From positions 4,358,501 to 4,422,500 of the forward strand of contig NZ_CP132203.1 in NCBI RefSeq assembly GCF_030719035.1: DNA of 64,000 nucleotides. The letters are read 5' to 3'. Positions 51,196-60,417 of this stretch are shown one piece after another. How positions within the stretch are numbered: position 1 is the stretch's first letter; each line of letters begins with the position of its first letter. The DNA comes from Hahella sp. HNIBRBA332 (GTDB taxonomy: Bacteria; Pseudomonadota; Gammaproteobacteria; Pseudomonadales; Oleiphilaceae). Position numbers and translations under genes: made by a program. The notes beneath the pieces were generated by a model, which saw nothing but the letters and a program-made list of their open reading frames with translations, did not search any database and was not told where the DNA came from.

Positions 51196-52054
51196 CTATT
51201 TCATAGTGGAGAATCGTTCCCTTTCCGCTAAGTCCTTACAGTACTCCTCCCACTCAGCACCCTGCTCCGATGTTGTCCACTTTATTGGAGCAACCTGACT
51301 CAGCTTTAACGCCGGATGACTGCTTTGAATCTCTTCAAAGTCTTGCTTAGCTGAAGGAGAAAGCTCTAGCCGAACGCTCTCAATAATATCTTGGCATAGC
51401 TCTTCGAGAGGACGGGGAGGTATCAGGCTATCTTGCTCTACCAACTTACCCGGCGCGTATTGGTGAAAATGGAAATAAATCCAAACACAAACGTCGTGCT
51501 CAATGGGCAATGCCAGAATTTTTTCTCTATACCCTCCCCCTAACAGGACCGGAGCGAACTTCAAAAGTAACTGCAGGCACATTGCCACCTACATTCGCCG
51601 GAGCCCAGTCAACAGGAGCGTCATAGAGGCTACGACCAAACAACACTTCATCACCATAATCAGCGTCAGTGATAAACTGCTGAAAGTCCTGGGCATTCAA
51701 TAGAGAGTAATCCTGCCGACCAGGCTTGGCGCGTTTGACCACCAAAGTTGCCCCCAACTCCGCAACATAGCCGGAAAAAATAGGTCCACGAAAACCCCAA
51801 CATCTTTTTAGCAGCCTAAAAAACCGGAAAAGCCCTGTCTCATCTTCTTCATAGAGAGAATCATCATAAAGGTTGTAGCTATTGTCAGGGGCTATTTCTT
51901 CCTCATGTGAGCTAGAAGGCTGGTGGGGATTAAGCTGCAGCTTAATCTTGGCGCCGGAGAGATCCAGCTCAATAGCTTCGGCTTTGCCAAAATCTGGGCC
52001 AATCGGGACACACGGTTTTTTCGCTGTTCTCAATTTAAGCGTTAGCAGCCTCAT
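51196..52054 (-). pseudogene. Frameshifted immunity-like gene
   Basis: ATG 52054 has a strong AAGGAG; the frame runs to a stop at 51527. A one-base shift at the C5 run 51536-51540 joins it to the frame ending at 51196, giving about 285 residues. The joined protein (IELDLSGAKIKL, DNSYNLYDDSLYEEDETGLF, then after the shift VWIYFHFHQYAPGKLVEQDS and LEELCQDIIESVRLELSPSA) resembles the protein at 62609 in order and motifs. I read it as an orphan, possibly dead immunity gene; a sequencing error at the homopolymer would make it intact. Confidence 0.6.
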
Positions 52055-52088
52055 ATGTTCTCCTTCTCTAATCGAGACCTTTTGGAGG

Positions 52089-52328
52089 TTACCATAATTT
52101 GCGATCCGTATTTTGAATGGCCGCCTGTAAGTTGGGGTATCTGTCAAATGCTTGGATATTTGTGGCTACAGCAGAAACTACAGGCGCACTGGCGGCAATG
52201 GCGCCGCAAACACCATACAAAGGACCGGCCCCAAACGCTTGGTGACAGATTCTGATCAAATCCCGCGTCCGTGCCGATATGGGCGGATTGGTGATTCTCA
52301 GTGCTACTTTACAAGCAGGGCTGAGGAA
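52089..52328 (-). pseudogene. Tail of a putative effector upstream of the frameshifted gene
   Basis: An 80-codon frame without a start ends 35 nt before the immunity-like ATG. Its last part reads ICHQAFGAGPLYGVCGAIAA, then SAPVVSAVATNIQAFDRYPN and LQAAIQNTDRKLW. The arrangement tail-then-immunity gene copies that at 61437-63343, where the effector is whole. Similarity of the two tails is only suggestive by eye (both end in a helix with ...(Q/N)...W). Confidence 0.45.
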
Positions 52329-52369
52329 CTATGCGAATCAGCCCTGAAACATTTTTTGCGTGTCGAAGC

Positions 52370-53008
52370 TCACCTTCTCTCCAACAACCAAACCGTCTCC
52401 GTCACTTCATTCAGCTCTCTCAAGCCGCCATCAACCTCAACTGTTGCAAGTACCGTCAAGGCATAGTTGTCGGCGTAATGTTGTTTGACTTCTTCAGCGC
52501 TGATTGAAAAAGGAGGGCCTCCCATTTTAGTTTGGTCGTACTGATAACAGATCATAAGTTGGGGGGCGTTATTGGTGAGCGTCATAAGGTGTTTGGCGTA
52601 ACGATCCCGCATGGGTTTCGGTAGCGCCACCAGGGCGGCCCGATCATAAATGGCGTCGATATGGCCCAGTTCCTCTACTGTCAGATCAAAGAAATCACCG
52701 ACGTATATATCAAGGTTTTCTGTGCTGTAGCGTTTGCCGGAAGTTGATTCCGTTATTTGTGGCGTCACGCCCTGCTCCGCAAAAAACTGCTCGATAGCCA
52801 TTTCACTCAACTCACATCCAACCACGTGATGACCTCGGGAAATTAGCCAGGAGATATCCAGTGTTTTACCACACAGTGGCACAAAAACCCGGCTGCCATT
52901 CGCCAAATTCAGCTCGTTAAAATGAGCCACCAGCATCGGGTTAGCTTCACTTTGATGAAAGGCGATATTATTTTCCGCCCATACTTCACGCCAGAAATTC
53001 GCATCCAT
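52370..53008 (-). CDS. tpm: Thiopurine S-methyltransferase
   Basis: The 212-aa protein is a class I SAM methyltransferase of the TPMT type: MDANFWREVWAENNIAFHQS, RVFVPLCGKTLDISWLISRG (SAM loop), YDRAALVALPKPMRDRYAKH and GGPPFSISAEEVKQHY. It methylates thiopurines and, in bacteria, tellurite and selenite. Divergent from the MerR gene with a shared operator. Confidence 0.93.
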   Translation of the reverse strand: MDANFWREVWAENNIAFHQSEANPMLVAHFNELNLANGSRVFVPLCGKTLDISWLISRGHHVVGCELSEMAIEQFFAEQGVTPQITESTSGKRYSTENLDIYVGDFFDLTVEELGHIDAIYDRAALVALPKPMRDRYAKHLMTLTNNAPQLMICYQYDQTKMGGPPFSISAEEVKQHYADNYALTVLATVEVDGGLRELNEVTETVWLLERR

Positions 53009-53102
53009 ATTGATTCCTCTTGTAGCCGATAAATAGAACGTCGCGCAGGAACTAATTTAGTCTGCGCGTTGCTCCGCCATATGTGTGGAGATAGCATACA
53101 AG

Positions 53103-53118
53103 CTCAAGTCGACTTGAG
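53103..53118. promoter_or_regulatory. SoxR-box-like operator between tpm and merR
   Basis: The perfect 16-bp palindrome CTCAAGTCGACTTGAG closely resembles the SoxR-box core (CTCAAGTTAACTTGAG). It lies 12 nt before the regulator start, between divergent genes, so autoregulation and control of tpm are likely. Confidence 0.7.
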
Positions 53119-53129
53119 GTCAAGCACAA

Positions 53130-53585
53130 ATGCCGGACAAAAAAACCATGGACATCGGAGAAGTCATCAAGCTATCCGGACTGCCCGCTTCCACCTTGCG
53201 TTTTTATGAGGAAAAGCAGCTTATCCAGCCGATTGGCAGACATGGCCTGCGCAGGGTTTACGACGCGGGTATTCTGCAAAGACTTGCGCTGATTTCCTTA
53301 GGACGCAACGCCGGGTTTTCTCTGGAGGAAATCGCCAGCATGCTCACATCGAAAGGCGTCGATATTGACCGCAAGCAGCTCATTGCGAAAGCAGATGAAA
53401 TTGACAGGCGGATAAAGCAGCTTTCCGTCATGCGCGACGGCCTGCGTCACGCCGCGGAGTGTCCTGCGCCCAGCCATCTGGAATGCCCCACCTTTCTACG
53501 TATTTTGAATATGCTGGATAAGGCGCAGCTTAAGAAAAGAAAAGGGTTGAAAATGAATGACAGCATCCCGACGCCAGGCAAATAA
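53130..53585 (+). CDS. MerR-family transcriptional regulator
   Basis: The 151-aa protein has the MerR winged helix: IGEVIKLSGLPASTLRFYEE and RRVYDAGILQRLALISLGRN, then a dimer helix (DRKQLIAKADEIDRRIKQLS). The C-terminal part has Cys residues in CPAPSHLECPTFLRIL, which could sense metal, thiol or oxidation. The operator overlapping its start resembles a SoxR box, but the SoxR four-Cys iron-sulfur cluster pattern is not complete. Target likely itself and tpm. Confidence 0.85.
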   Translation: MPDKKTMDIGEVIKLSGLPASTLRFYEEKQLIQPIGRHGLRRVYDAGILQRLALISLGRNAGFSLEEIASMLTSKGVDIDRKQLIAKADEIDRRIKQLSVMRDGLRHAAECPAPSHLECPTFLRILNMLDKAQLKKRKGLKMNDSIPTPGK

Positions 53586-54294
53586 ATTTCGAATAATAGT
53601 TTAAACATTGCTCGCTATTTTTCCTTGGCTTTCGTACACAGATGATTCAGGTTCCGCCTAAGCAATGTGCATGGTAGTGGAAACATCATAGACCTTTATT
53701 CTTCAGACACATCCCCACCTCTGACACAAAGAAAAACTGTTTAAAAACGCTGGCGCCAGGTAGCTGCGAGCCAGCTCAGAGGGCAATTTTTGGCGTTGGA
53801 TAGAGTGCAGTACGTTGAGGCCCCCTATTTCGAACAAGTATTTGAGTACGTAATGTCTTCAGTGAAACTGGTTCCCCCCCAACGGCGAGGTCTGCCCGCT
53901 GACTCCAATAAAGTGGTTCTAACAAAAGGTCATCCCGCACCGCCTCGGCCACTCCAATAAAACTGATCCAAATCACAGCGCTTAAAAGTGGCCAGTGCTA
54001 CCTTTCCGGTTTATACAAACAAGGAAAACAATAAAAATGAGAAACGTACATACGCCTCCCCACAATAATTAGCCATTGAGTATTATTGGCTAAATCAACT
54101 GACAAACCGTTAATAACAAATGCATATTTAATGCAAGAACAATTATTGTTATTACATTAATCACACATTATATTTTTTCTGACCCATAAAGTTAACAATC
54201 CGAAATTAATACGGATGAAGTTTAAATCAGTCATGGTATGTTATAACGCGACAAAATTTATATAAAATATATTTTGCAATTAAAGGGAGTTATT
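53586..54294. other. A/T-rich intergenic region upstream of the PEP-utilizing enzyme gene
   Basis: 709 bp. A 66-codon minus-strand frame at 53776-53976 is open (VSLKTLRTQILVRNRG) and might be a scrap of a regulator, but nothing supports expression. From 54000 to 54290 the DNA is very A/T rich and probably carries the promoter of the next operon; an AAAGGGAG ribosome site ends it. Confidence 0.4.
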
Positions 54295-56583
54295 GTGATT
54301 TATTCTTTTTCGTCACTACCTGAAGAAAAAACAGAGGTAGGCGGCAAGGCTTATATGCTGGCTATGATGACGCAAATGGGAATACGCGTCCCCGAAGGTT
54401 TTATCTTGGACGCCAAACCCAGCCAGGAAGAGCTTGCAACCATTTACCAAACATTGGGCGATCAGTTTTGCGTCGCCGTACGCAGTTCCGCAACCGGAGA
54501 GGATTCCAAAGAACACAGCTTCGCCGGACAAAATTCCACGTTTCTATTTATCAGAACCCGGGAAGAGCTGCTCAACGCCATTAACAACTGCTTTGACTCC
54601 ATCCTCAAAGAGTCTTCCACGACTTATCGCAAACACTTCCTCGGCTCCGCCAAAGCCGTCCCCATGAATGTCGTGATCCAGCAAATGATCGACGCTAAAT
54701 ACGCCGGCGTCTTCTTCACCAAAGATCCCAGAAATGAAGACAAAGGATGGCTGCTGGAATATATCAGCGGCGTGGGAGAAGACCTTGTCTCCGGCAAAAA
54801 AACACCCAAGCAGATTCATGAAAACAGCGTGAGCGCCGACATCAAACCAGAGCAGGTCGAGGAAATTGTCAACGTCTCCCAGCAACTGGAAGCCAAATAT
54901 CATCAGGACTTCGATATAGAATGGGCGATTGACGACAGGGGCGTCGTGCACCTATTGCAAGCGCGCCCCATCACCGCCAAGAACTCCATTTCACAGATAA
55001 AAAAGTTCGGCCTGGAAGAGCTGGAGCGTCTGAAAACCCAATACAGCAAAGACACCACCTGGGATGGGCAGACCTTCGCGGAGCTTTCGACCAATCCCAG
55101 CACTTTCTCCACGGAGCTTTGGACTGACTCGTTCAAGAAAAACGCCGCCTTCGATAAAGCATTGCAAAAAATCGGCTATCTCGGCTACCGCGACATGGAA
55201 GAAGGCGAGTCGATTCTGGATAACGTCTTCGGCAAGAATTACGTCAACCTCACGCGACTGGCGCCGCTTTACTTTGGCCCCATGCCCTACTCCATCGAGC
55301 CGCTGCCCAGACCTCACCTGAAGTTCCATGTCTCCAAAATCAACCTGAAAACCATCCTCTACACGCCCAAGACGGTCTTTAAAATGATCTCGGCGGGGCT
55401 GAGCGTGAACACTCACAGGAAAGAGTTCATCAATCTCGCCAGCAAGGATCTGATAAGTTTTTCCACCATCATGGACAGGCCCAATGATCTGAGTTACTAC
55501 CGGTCCTGGAGCGACGACGATCTAAAAGGCCGTCTGTTGAAAGAAATGATCGTTTTCACCCGGGATACCCTGGTCTGGCCCTACGTTCTAATCTCCCTGA
55601 CTGAAACCACGATTCAAACCCTGCACTCTCTGTTGGCGAACATCTTCAACGATCAAAAAGCGGCGGAGTTGATACGTCAGTGGACCGGCAACGGCATTAG
55701 AACCGAAACCTTTGAAATGGGCCGCTACTTCAAAAAGGCCTGCGCCAAGCCCGAGTTGCGAGGCATGTTTCTGGAAAAATACGGCCATCGCGGTCCCGGC
55801 GAGCTGGACCTGATATCCAAACGCTGGATCGAACTGGGCGAGGACGCCTTTTACGACCTCAGCGTGGAGGACTATGAGAAAGGCAAAAACAATCACACCT
55901 TTATTGATGTCGAAGAGGAAATAAACCAGTTTAAAACTTTCAAGAAAACACTGGTTCTTGAAGAATGGCAGCTTCTGAAAGATCTGCTGGAGCTGCGGGA
56001 AAAATGGAAAATGGCGATTCTCAAGCCACTCGCCCATTTCCGCTACATCCTGCTGGAGTTCGGCAAGCGCTATGAATTGCCTTCCAATGATATTTTCTGG
56101 CTGAACGCAGAAGAAATCATCCACTTCGATAAAGCGGCGTATGCGTCGCGCATTGAAGAACGCAAACTCAAATCCAAACTGTTCAAGCATTTCAATTTTT
56201 CCGCCGTCACCTCTATTCAGGAAATCGAGAATGTCCTGAACAACAGGCAGCCACAGAACGACAATCTGAAAGGCGAAGGCATCTCTCCCGGCTTGGTCAA
56301 AGGAGAAGTGCTGGTCATCAACGATCCGAACAAATGGAAGAACATCAAGTGGCCGGCGAACCCGATTGTGGTGGCGGAATCCACTGATCCAGGCTGGACG
56401 CCAATCTTCACCAAGGCCAAGGGCATTATTGTTTCAAAAGGCGGCGTGCTGTCGCACTGCGCCATTGTTGCGAGAGAAATGGGAATTCCCGCTGTGAGTG
56501 GAATTATCAACTGCCATAACAAATTTAAAGGAGGAGAGAATGTTTGGCTTGACGGAAATGATGGAACTATCCGCATCATCTAA
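54295..56583 (+). CDS. PEP-utilizing enzyme, rifampin-phosphotransferase/PEP-synthase-like
   Basis: GTG 54295 with AAAGGGAGT upstream (762 aa). N-terminal ATP-grasp domain (1-~230): VGGKAYMLAMMTQMGIRVPE, VRSSATGEDSKEHSFAGQNS, VVIQQMIDAKYAGVFFTKDP, DIEWAID...LLQARPIT. A ~400-residue middle domain has no family I can name. The C-terminal mobile His domain has ISPGLVKGEVLVI and GGVLSHCAIVAREMGIPAVS with the phospho-His. The layout equals rifampin phosphotransferases and PEP-synthase-like enzymes, which move ATP beta-phosphate via His to a substrate. The substrate is unknown. It overlaps the next gene by 44 nt. Confidence 0.8.
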   Translation: MIYSFSSLPEEKTEVGGKAYMLAMMTQMGIRVPEGFILDAKPSQEELATIYQTLGDQFCVAVRSSATGEDSKEHSFAGQNSTFLFIRTREELLNAINNCFDSILKESSTTYRKHFLGSAKAVPMNVVIQQMIDAKYAGVFFTKDPRNEDKGWLLEYISGVGEDLVSGKKTPKQIHENSVSADIKPEQVEEIVNVSQQLEAKYHQDFDIEWAIDDRGVVHLLQARPITAKNSISQIKKFGLEELERLKTQYSKDTTWDGQTFAELSTNPSTFSTELWTDSFKKNAAFDKALQKIGYLGYRDMEEGESILDNVFGKNYVNLTRLAPLYFGPMPYSIEPLPRPHLKFHVSKINLKTILYTPKTVFKMISAGLSVNTHRKEFINLASKDLISFSTIMDRPNDLSYYRSWSDDDLKGRLLKEMIVFTRDTLVWPYVLISLTETTIQTLHSLLANIFNDQKAAELIRQWTGNGIRTETFEMGRYFKKACAKPELRGMFLEKYGHRGPGELDLISKRWIELGEDAFYDLSVEDYEKGKNNHTFIDVEEEINQFKTFKKTLVLEEWQLLKDLLELREKWKMAILKPLAHFRYILLEFGKRYELPSNDIFWLNAEEIIHFDKAAYASRIEERKLKSKLFKHFNFSAVTSIQEIENVLNNRQPQNDNLKGEGISPGLVKGEVLVINDPNKWKNIKWPANPIVVAESTDPGWTPIFTKAKGIIVSKGGVLSHCAIVAREMGIPAVSGIINCHNKFKGGENVWLDGNDGTIRII

Positions 56584-57943
56584 TACCCTCAACGAAGGTT
56601 ATCAATACGCTATAGTTCCAACGGTATTATTGCCCCTGGCCTTTTTGGGAACCGCCCTCAGCGTCGTAGCGACCTTCATCGCAGGGATGTTCGGCGTGAA
56701 GCTGAATGCAGAAGGCCCCAAAAAGCTGCTGGAGCTGCTGCTCAAGCCGAAAGTGCTATTGGCCGCCGCCGCCCTGAATCTGGCCATATACGCTGGCTAT
56801 ATTGGCGTTGACTATGTGAAGAACGGCCCGGTTCCACTGGCGCTGCAGAAGTTCGCCAACTCAGACACCACTTATCACCAGAAAGCCAAACAGGGTGAAC
56901 GCGCGCTATGGAAACAATCCCTTGAAGACGAGGGGGTTTTCGCCCGTGGAACCATCGTGAACGGTGAACTTTTCTTCGGCACCAATGAAGGGTATTTATA
57001 CGTCGCCGACGCCGATACGGGCACAATCAAAAACAAACTGTTCTTCGGCAAGTTTCTCTCACCCAGCCCCACTCTTTATAAGGGCTTTCTGTATTTTGGA
57101 GAAGGCTTGCATCAGTCTCACAGTATGGGCGTGTATAAATTCGACCCTGAGAAAAAGCAGATTGTTTCGCACTTCAGGACCAACGGCCACACAGAAATTT
57201 TTCCCGTATTCGCCAATAGCGATGGCAAGGATTACCTGCTGCAGACCGCAGGTGAGGATGGCCTTTACGCCATTAATCCAGACACGATGGAGAAGATCTG
57301 GCAGTTCAAAGGCGGCCACATGGACGGTTTCGCGCTGGTGCAAGGCGACTACGTTTATATCGGCAGCGGCATCCCCAGAGAGGGCTTCAGCATAAACAGA
57401 CCGTTCGCCTACAAATTGAGCCTGAAAGACGGCTCTATCGTCTGGAAAAAAGAGCTGCCCCTATCCGCCTGGTATGGCCCCGTTCAAGTACAGGACAATG
57501 TCTGCTTTATCCAGGGCGAAATTCATATCGATACCCATGTCGGCGGGCTGTCCTGTTTCACAAAGGCCGGAGAAAGAGCGCACTCTCTCGTTATCAATTA
57601 CCCCGTCGTTGGCAAACCCATCGTTAAAAACGACACCGTCTACTTCAATGACTACTACGGCAATCTTTACGCCTGGAACGCCATCAACAACAAACTCAAA
57701 TGGGGAATCGAATCAGAGATCAAAAAAGGCACCTACTCCTCCCCGCAGTTTTATAACGATAAGGAAATCATCTACGCCAAACGCACCGGCGGCGTACTCA
57801 TCATCAACATGGAAACCGGCGAGGTCCGGGAAAACGTCGACTTCGCCCAGGACGAACTTATCTACGCAGACCCCCTCGTCAAAGAAGACGCCTTCTACCT
57901 GTTTGGGATGAAGGGGAGTATTTATAAATCGGCGAAGATCTAA
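56540..57943 (+). CDS. Membrane-anchored PQQ-like beta-propeller protein
   Basis: ATG 56540 follows AAAGGAGGAG inside the end of the preceding gene. The 467-aa product has hydrophobic segments at about 24-48 and 68-92 (LLPLAFLGTALSVVATFIAG; VLLAAAALNLAIYAGYIGV). Then come seven to eight propeller blades, such as GTNEGYLYVADADTGTIKNK, DGLYAINPDTMEKIWQFKGG, GNLYAWNAINNKLKWGIESE and GGVLIINMETGEVRENVDF. No PQQ-dehydrogenase catalytic residues are recognised, so it is probably a binding or scaffold propeller. Coupled translation implies it works with the PEP-utilizing enzyme. Confidence 0.8.
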   Translation: MFGLTEMMELSASSNTLNEGYQYAIVPTVLLPLAFLGTALSVVATFIAGMFGVKLNAEGPKKLLELLLKPKVLLAAAALNLAIYAGYIGVDYVKNGPVPLALQKFANSDTTYHQKAKQGERALWKQSLEDEGVFARGTIVNGELFFGTNEGYLYVADADTGTIKNKLFFGKFLSPSPTLYKGFLYFGEGLHQSHSMGVYKFDPEKKQIVSHFRTNGHTEIFPVFANSDGKDYLLQTAGEDGLYAINPDTMEKIWQFKGGHMDGFALVQGDYVYIGSGIPREGFSINRPFAYKLSLKDGSIVWKKELPLSAWYGPVQVQDNVCFIQGEIHIDTHVGGLSCFTKAGERAHSLVINYPVVGKPIVKNDTVYFNDYYGNLYAWNAINNKLKWGIESEIKKGTYSSPQFYNDKEIIYAKRTGGVLIINMETGEVRENVDFAQDELIYADPLVKEDAFYLFGMKGSIYKSAKI

Positions 57944-57954
57944 CCCCCCATCTG

Positions 57955-57979
57955 GAGGAGCTTGATCTGCAAGCTCCTC
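57955..57979 (+). terminator. Hairpin after the propeller gene
   Basis: A 9-bp stem GAGGAGCTT/AAGCTCCTC with a 7-nt loop is followed by TTGTC; only a weak T-run, so a partial terminator at best. Confidence 0.55.
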
Positions 57980-58065
57980 TTGTCTGCCGACTTGACACTA
58001 ATCCATTGATTTAAAGACTATTAACGCTCCTTTCATATTTTCTCCGAATAAAACAAGGAGCCGTT

Positions 58066-58668
58066 TTGACCAAACTTCATAAAGGCATATCACAGGAAGA
58101 GTTTGAGAACGGGTATTTCTACGCCACGGAATTAAAAGAGTTCGCCCGATCTCTGGGGATCAAAACCGGCTCGTTACGCAAGAACGAAATTGAGCAGCAT
58201 ATTAAAGCTCATCTGTTCGGCGTCGTTCAGGGCGAGTTGCCAAAGAACGTCGCTAATCGGCAGACCGGCGGCGCTCGCGATAAATTGGCGGCGAACTCCT
58301 TCGTGGTTAACTACGTCAGCGACAAAGCCACCAAAGCGTTTTTGCGTGAGGAAATCGCCAAGCGCGCCCCGCAACTGAAAGACAAATCCGGTCAGTGGTA
58401 TTGGCTGAATGACTGGCGCAAGGCGCAAATCGGCGCCAACCAGCGCATCACTTATCAGGATCTTGTGGACAAGCTATTCGAATTAATGACCACGCACGGA
58501 AAACTGCCGCGCATTCCCTCCACGCGATTCAACAATTTCATCACAGACTTCCTGACGGACCCGGTGAATGCCGAAGCCACACGCGCGGACGCCATGGTGG
58601 CCTGGGAAACGCTCAAAGCCCTGCCCGCCCAGAAAACGTATCAGGCCTATAAGCAGAGCAAAGCTTAA
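58066..58668 (+). CDS. SAP-domain/DUF6434-like protein
   Basis: TTG start with AAGGAG upstream; 200 aa. Residues ~18-50 (ATELKEFARSLGIKTGSLRK, NEIEQHIKAHL) form a SAP helix-extension-helix, a nucleic-acid-binding motif. The C-terminal half has WYWLNDWRKAQIGANQRITY and QDLVDKLFELM, which I associate with DUF6434. Basic and cytosolic. Its role is unknown; DNA or RNA binding is inferred. Confidence 0.75.
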   Translation: MTKLHKGISQEEFENGYFYATELKEFARSLGIKTGSLRKNEIEQHIKAHLFGVVQGELPKNVANRQTGGARDKLAANSFVVNYVSDKATKAFLREEIAKRAPQLKDKSGQWYWLNDWRKAQIGANQRITYQDLVDKLFELMTTHGKLPRIPSTRFNNFITDFLTDPVNAEATRADAMVAWETLKALPAQKTYQAYKQSKA

Positions 58669-58755
58669 ACGCCTAGGCGGCCTAGTGCGAAAGTAACTAT
58701 CCTGAATAAAGTCCAACCCGCATAGCCAAGGTGAAACAGACGCCCAGGAGACGCG

Positions 58756-59670
58756 ATGAGCAATCTAACCAAACAGAACGAATATGAATGTGACGTCAAA
58801 GACGGTTGCGGCGCTATCCAGCTGATTATCGAACCCAGGGAGAAAGATCTTGGCGGCTTTTCGGTGCGCAGGACGTTGCCTACCGCCAAACGCAAAATGG
58901 TGGGGCCGTGGATCTTCTTCGATCATATGGGACCAGCCAATTTCCCCGCTGGGGACGGCGTCAGCGTCCGCCCACACCCCCACATTGGCATCGCCACCGT
59001 GACCTATCTGTTTGACGGCGAGATACTGCACCGGGATTCCCTGGGAAGCGTTCAGCCTATCCAGCCCAGGGATATCAATCTCATGGTCGCAGGACGAGGC
59101 ATCGTCCATTCAGAGCGTGAAAGACCGGAAATCCGCAACAAAGACCACAGCGTACATGGACTGCAACTTTGGCTTGCGCTGCCAGAAGACCAAGAGGAAA
59201 TCGAGCCGGCTTTTTACCATTATCCCGGAGCAAGTATTCCGCAGGTCACCGTTGACGGCGTTGACGTGCGGATAATGATGGGAAGCGCATGCGGCGTGGC
59301 CTCTCCGGTAAAAGTATTTGCAGAAACCTTATATCTGGAGGCCCACCTGCGCCTGGGACAAACCTTCAAACTACCACAGACGGAAGAACGCGCCGTTTAT
59401 GTGGCGCAGGGCGAATTGAACGCCAGGGACAACTTGCTTCCACAATACGCCATGGCGTTTTTCTCCAACGAACCTGACGTCACCTTGGAAGCGACTCAGG
59501 ACACTCGTCTTGTTCTTATCGGCGGCGAATCTTTCAATAAACGGTTCATCGACTGGAACTTCGTTTCCAGCCGCAAAGAGCGTATTGAACAAGCTAAACA
59601 GGACTGGAAAAGCGGACGTTTTCCGAAGGTTCCTGAAGATGAAGAGGAGTTTATTCCCTTACCAGAATAG
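58756..59670 (+). CDS. Pirin family protein
   Basis: The 304-aa bicupin has the pirin metal motif in VSVRPHPHIGIATVTYLFDG (His pair) with HRDSLGS and GRGIVHSERE supplying further ligands. The second cupin ends in GGESFNKRFIDWNFVSSRKE. Pirins bind Fe(II)/Ni and may act as quercetinases or regulators. Monocistronic. Confidence 0.92.
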   Translation: MSNLTKQNEYECDVKDGCGAIQLIIEPREKDLGGFSVRRTLPTAKRKMVGPWIFFDHMGPANFPAGDGVSVRPHPHIGIATVTYLFDGEILHRDSLGSVQPIQPRDINLMVAGRGIVHSERERPEIRNKDHSVHGLQLWLALPEDQEEIEPAFYHYPGASIPQVTVDGVDVRIMMGSACGVASPVKVFAETLYLEAHLRLGQTFKLPQTEERAVYVAQGELNARDNLLPQYAMAFFSNEPDVTLEATQDTRLVLIGGESFNKRFIDWNFVSSRKERIEQAKQDWKSGRFPKVPEDEEEFIPLPE

Positions 59671-59692
59671 CAAGAGAATAATCTCAGCAGCG

Positions 59693-60376
59693 TTATAAAT
59701 TCGCCGCTTTTAATTCATCAGGAATTCGCCATTTCGGGTTTTCAGATTCATCATATTCCCGTGGCGGTTGATAGGGAATCAAGTTGGTGGCGAAGTCATT
59801 ATTGAGCAAGCGTTTTTCAATAGATTTCATTAATTTAAACGCTTTCTTTCTATGACTGTCGTCTATGTCTTTTTCAGATGCATACTGGGTGAAATAGTCA
59901 GGCGCAAAACCCCAATAGATTTGCAAGGCGCTACCCCGGTCCAGCTTCTCGTCTTTAATCAGTCTGGCGAGTTTCCTGTAACCCAACTCTTCTTCCGTAT
60001 CCCAGTCAATCTCATCAAGCCGCCCCTGCAAGCCATAACAAGGCTGCGAGTGCAGCTGAACAAGTTCCACGATATCAATCCCGAACTCGTCCCTGAGAAT
60101 TTCCGCCGCCACAAGTGCGGCTTCCGCCTTGCCGCCAATCTCCTTTCTCACTTTGGGTTTGGCTTCATCCCAAAGATAATCCACGTCGAGCGCTATCGGA
60201 CCTGGATAACCGTACTTTTTCTGTTTTTCTACAGACCAAATCAAATAGCTTCGCGCATCTGGGTATTTGCTTTTTGCGCTCGGAACCAACTGCTCATAGC
60301 TTGAGATTCGGCTTCGTAAAGAGCCCCTGATCTTATCAAACCAAGCATTGGCGCCTGGGGAGTAATCGTTATTCAT
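59693..60376 (-). CDS. DUF4274-like hypothetical protein
   Basis: ATG 60376 is used (227 aa), with in-frame TTG and ATG 15 and 6 nt upstream. The central part IDWDTEEELGYRKLARLIKD, then DRGSALQIYWGFAPDYFTQY is like DUF4274, which often sits near toxin loci. The N-part is helical (NAWFDKIRGSLRSRISSYEQ). Cytosolic. Function unknown. Confidence 0.65.
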   Translation of the reverse strand: MNNDYSPGANAWFDKIRGSLRSRISSYEQLVPSAKSKYPDARSYLIWSVEKQKKYGYPGPIALDVDYLWDEAKPKVRKEIGGKAEAALVAAEILRDEFGIDIVELVQLHSQPCYGLQGRLDEIDWDTEEELGYRKLARLIKDEKLDRGSALQIYWGFAPDYFTQYASEKDIDDSHRKKAFKLMKSIEKRLLNNDFATNLIPYQPPREYDESENPKWRIPDELKAANL

Positions 60377-60417
60377 AAGCATCTCAATCAAGCTATTTTC
60401 GGAGGATTAGACTTACA

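Noticed and set aside
53776..53976. Possible LysR-type fragment
   Set aside because: Some resemblance to a regulator C-terminus, but too short and without flanking helix-turn-helix to support a call.
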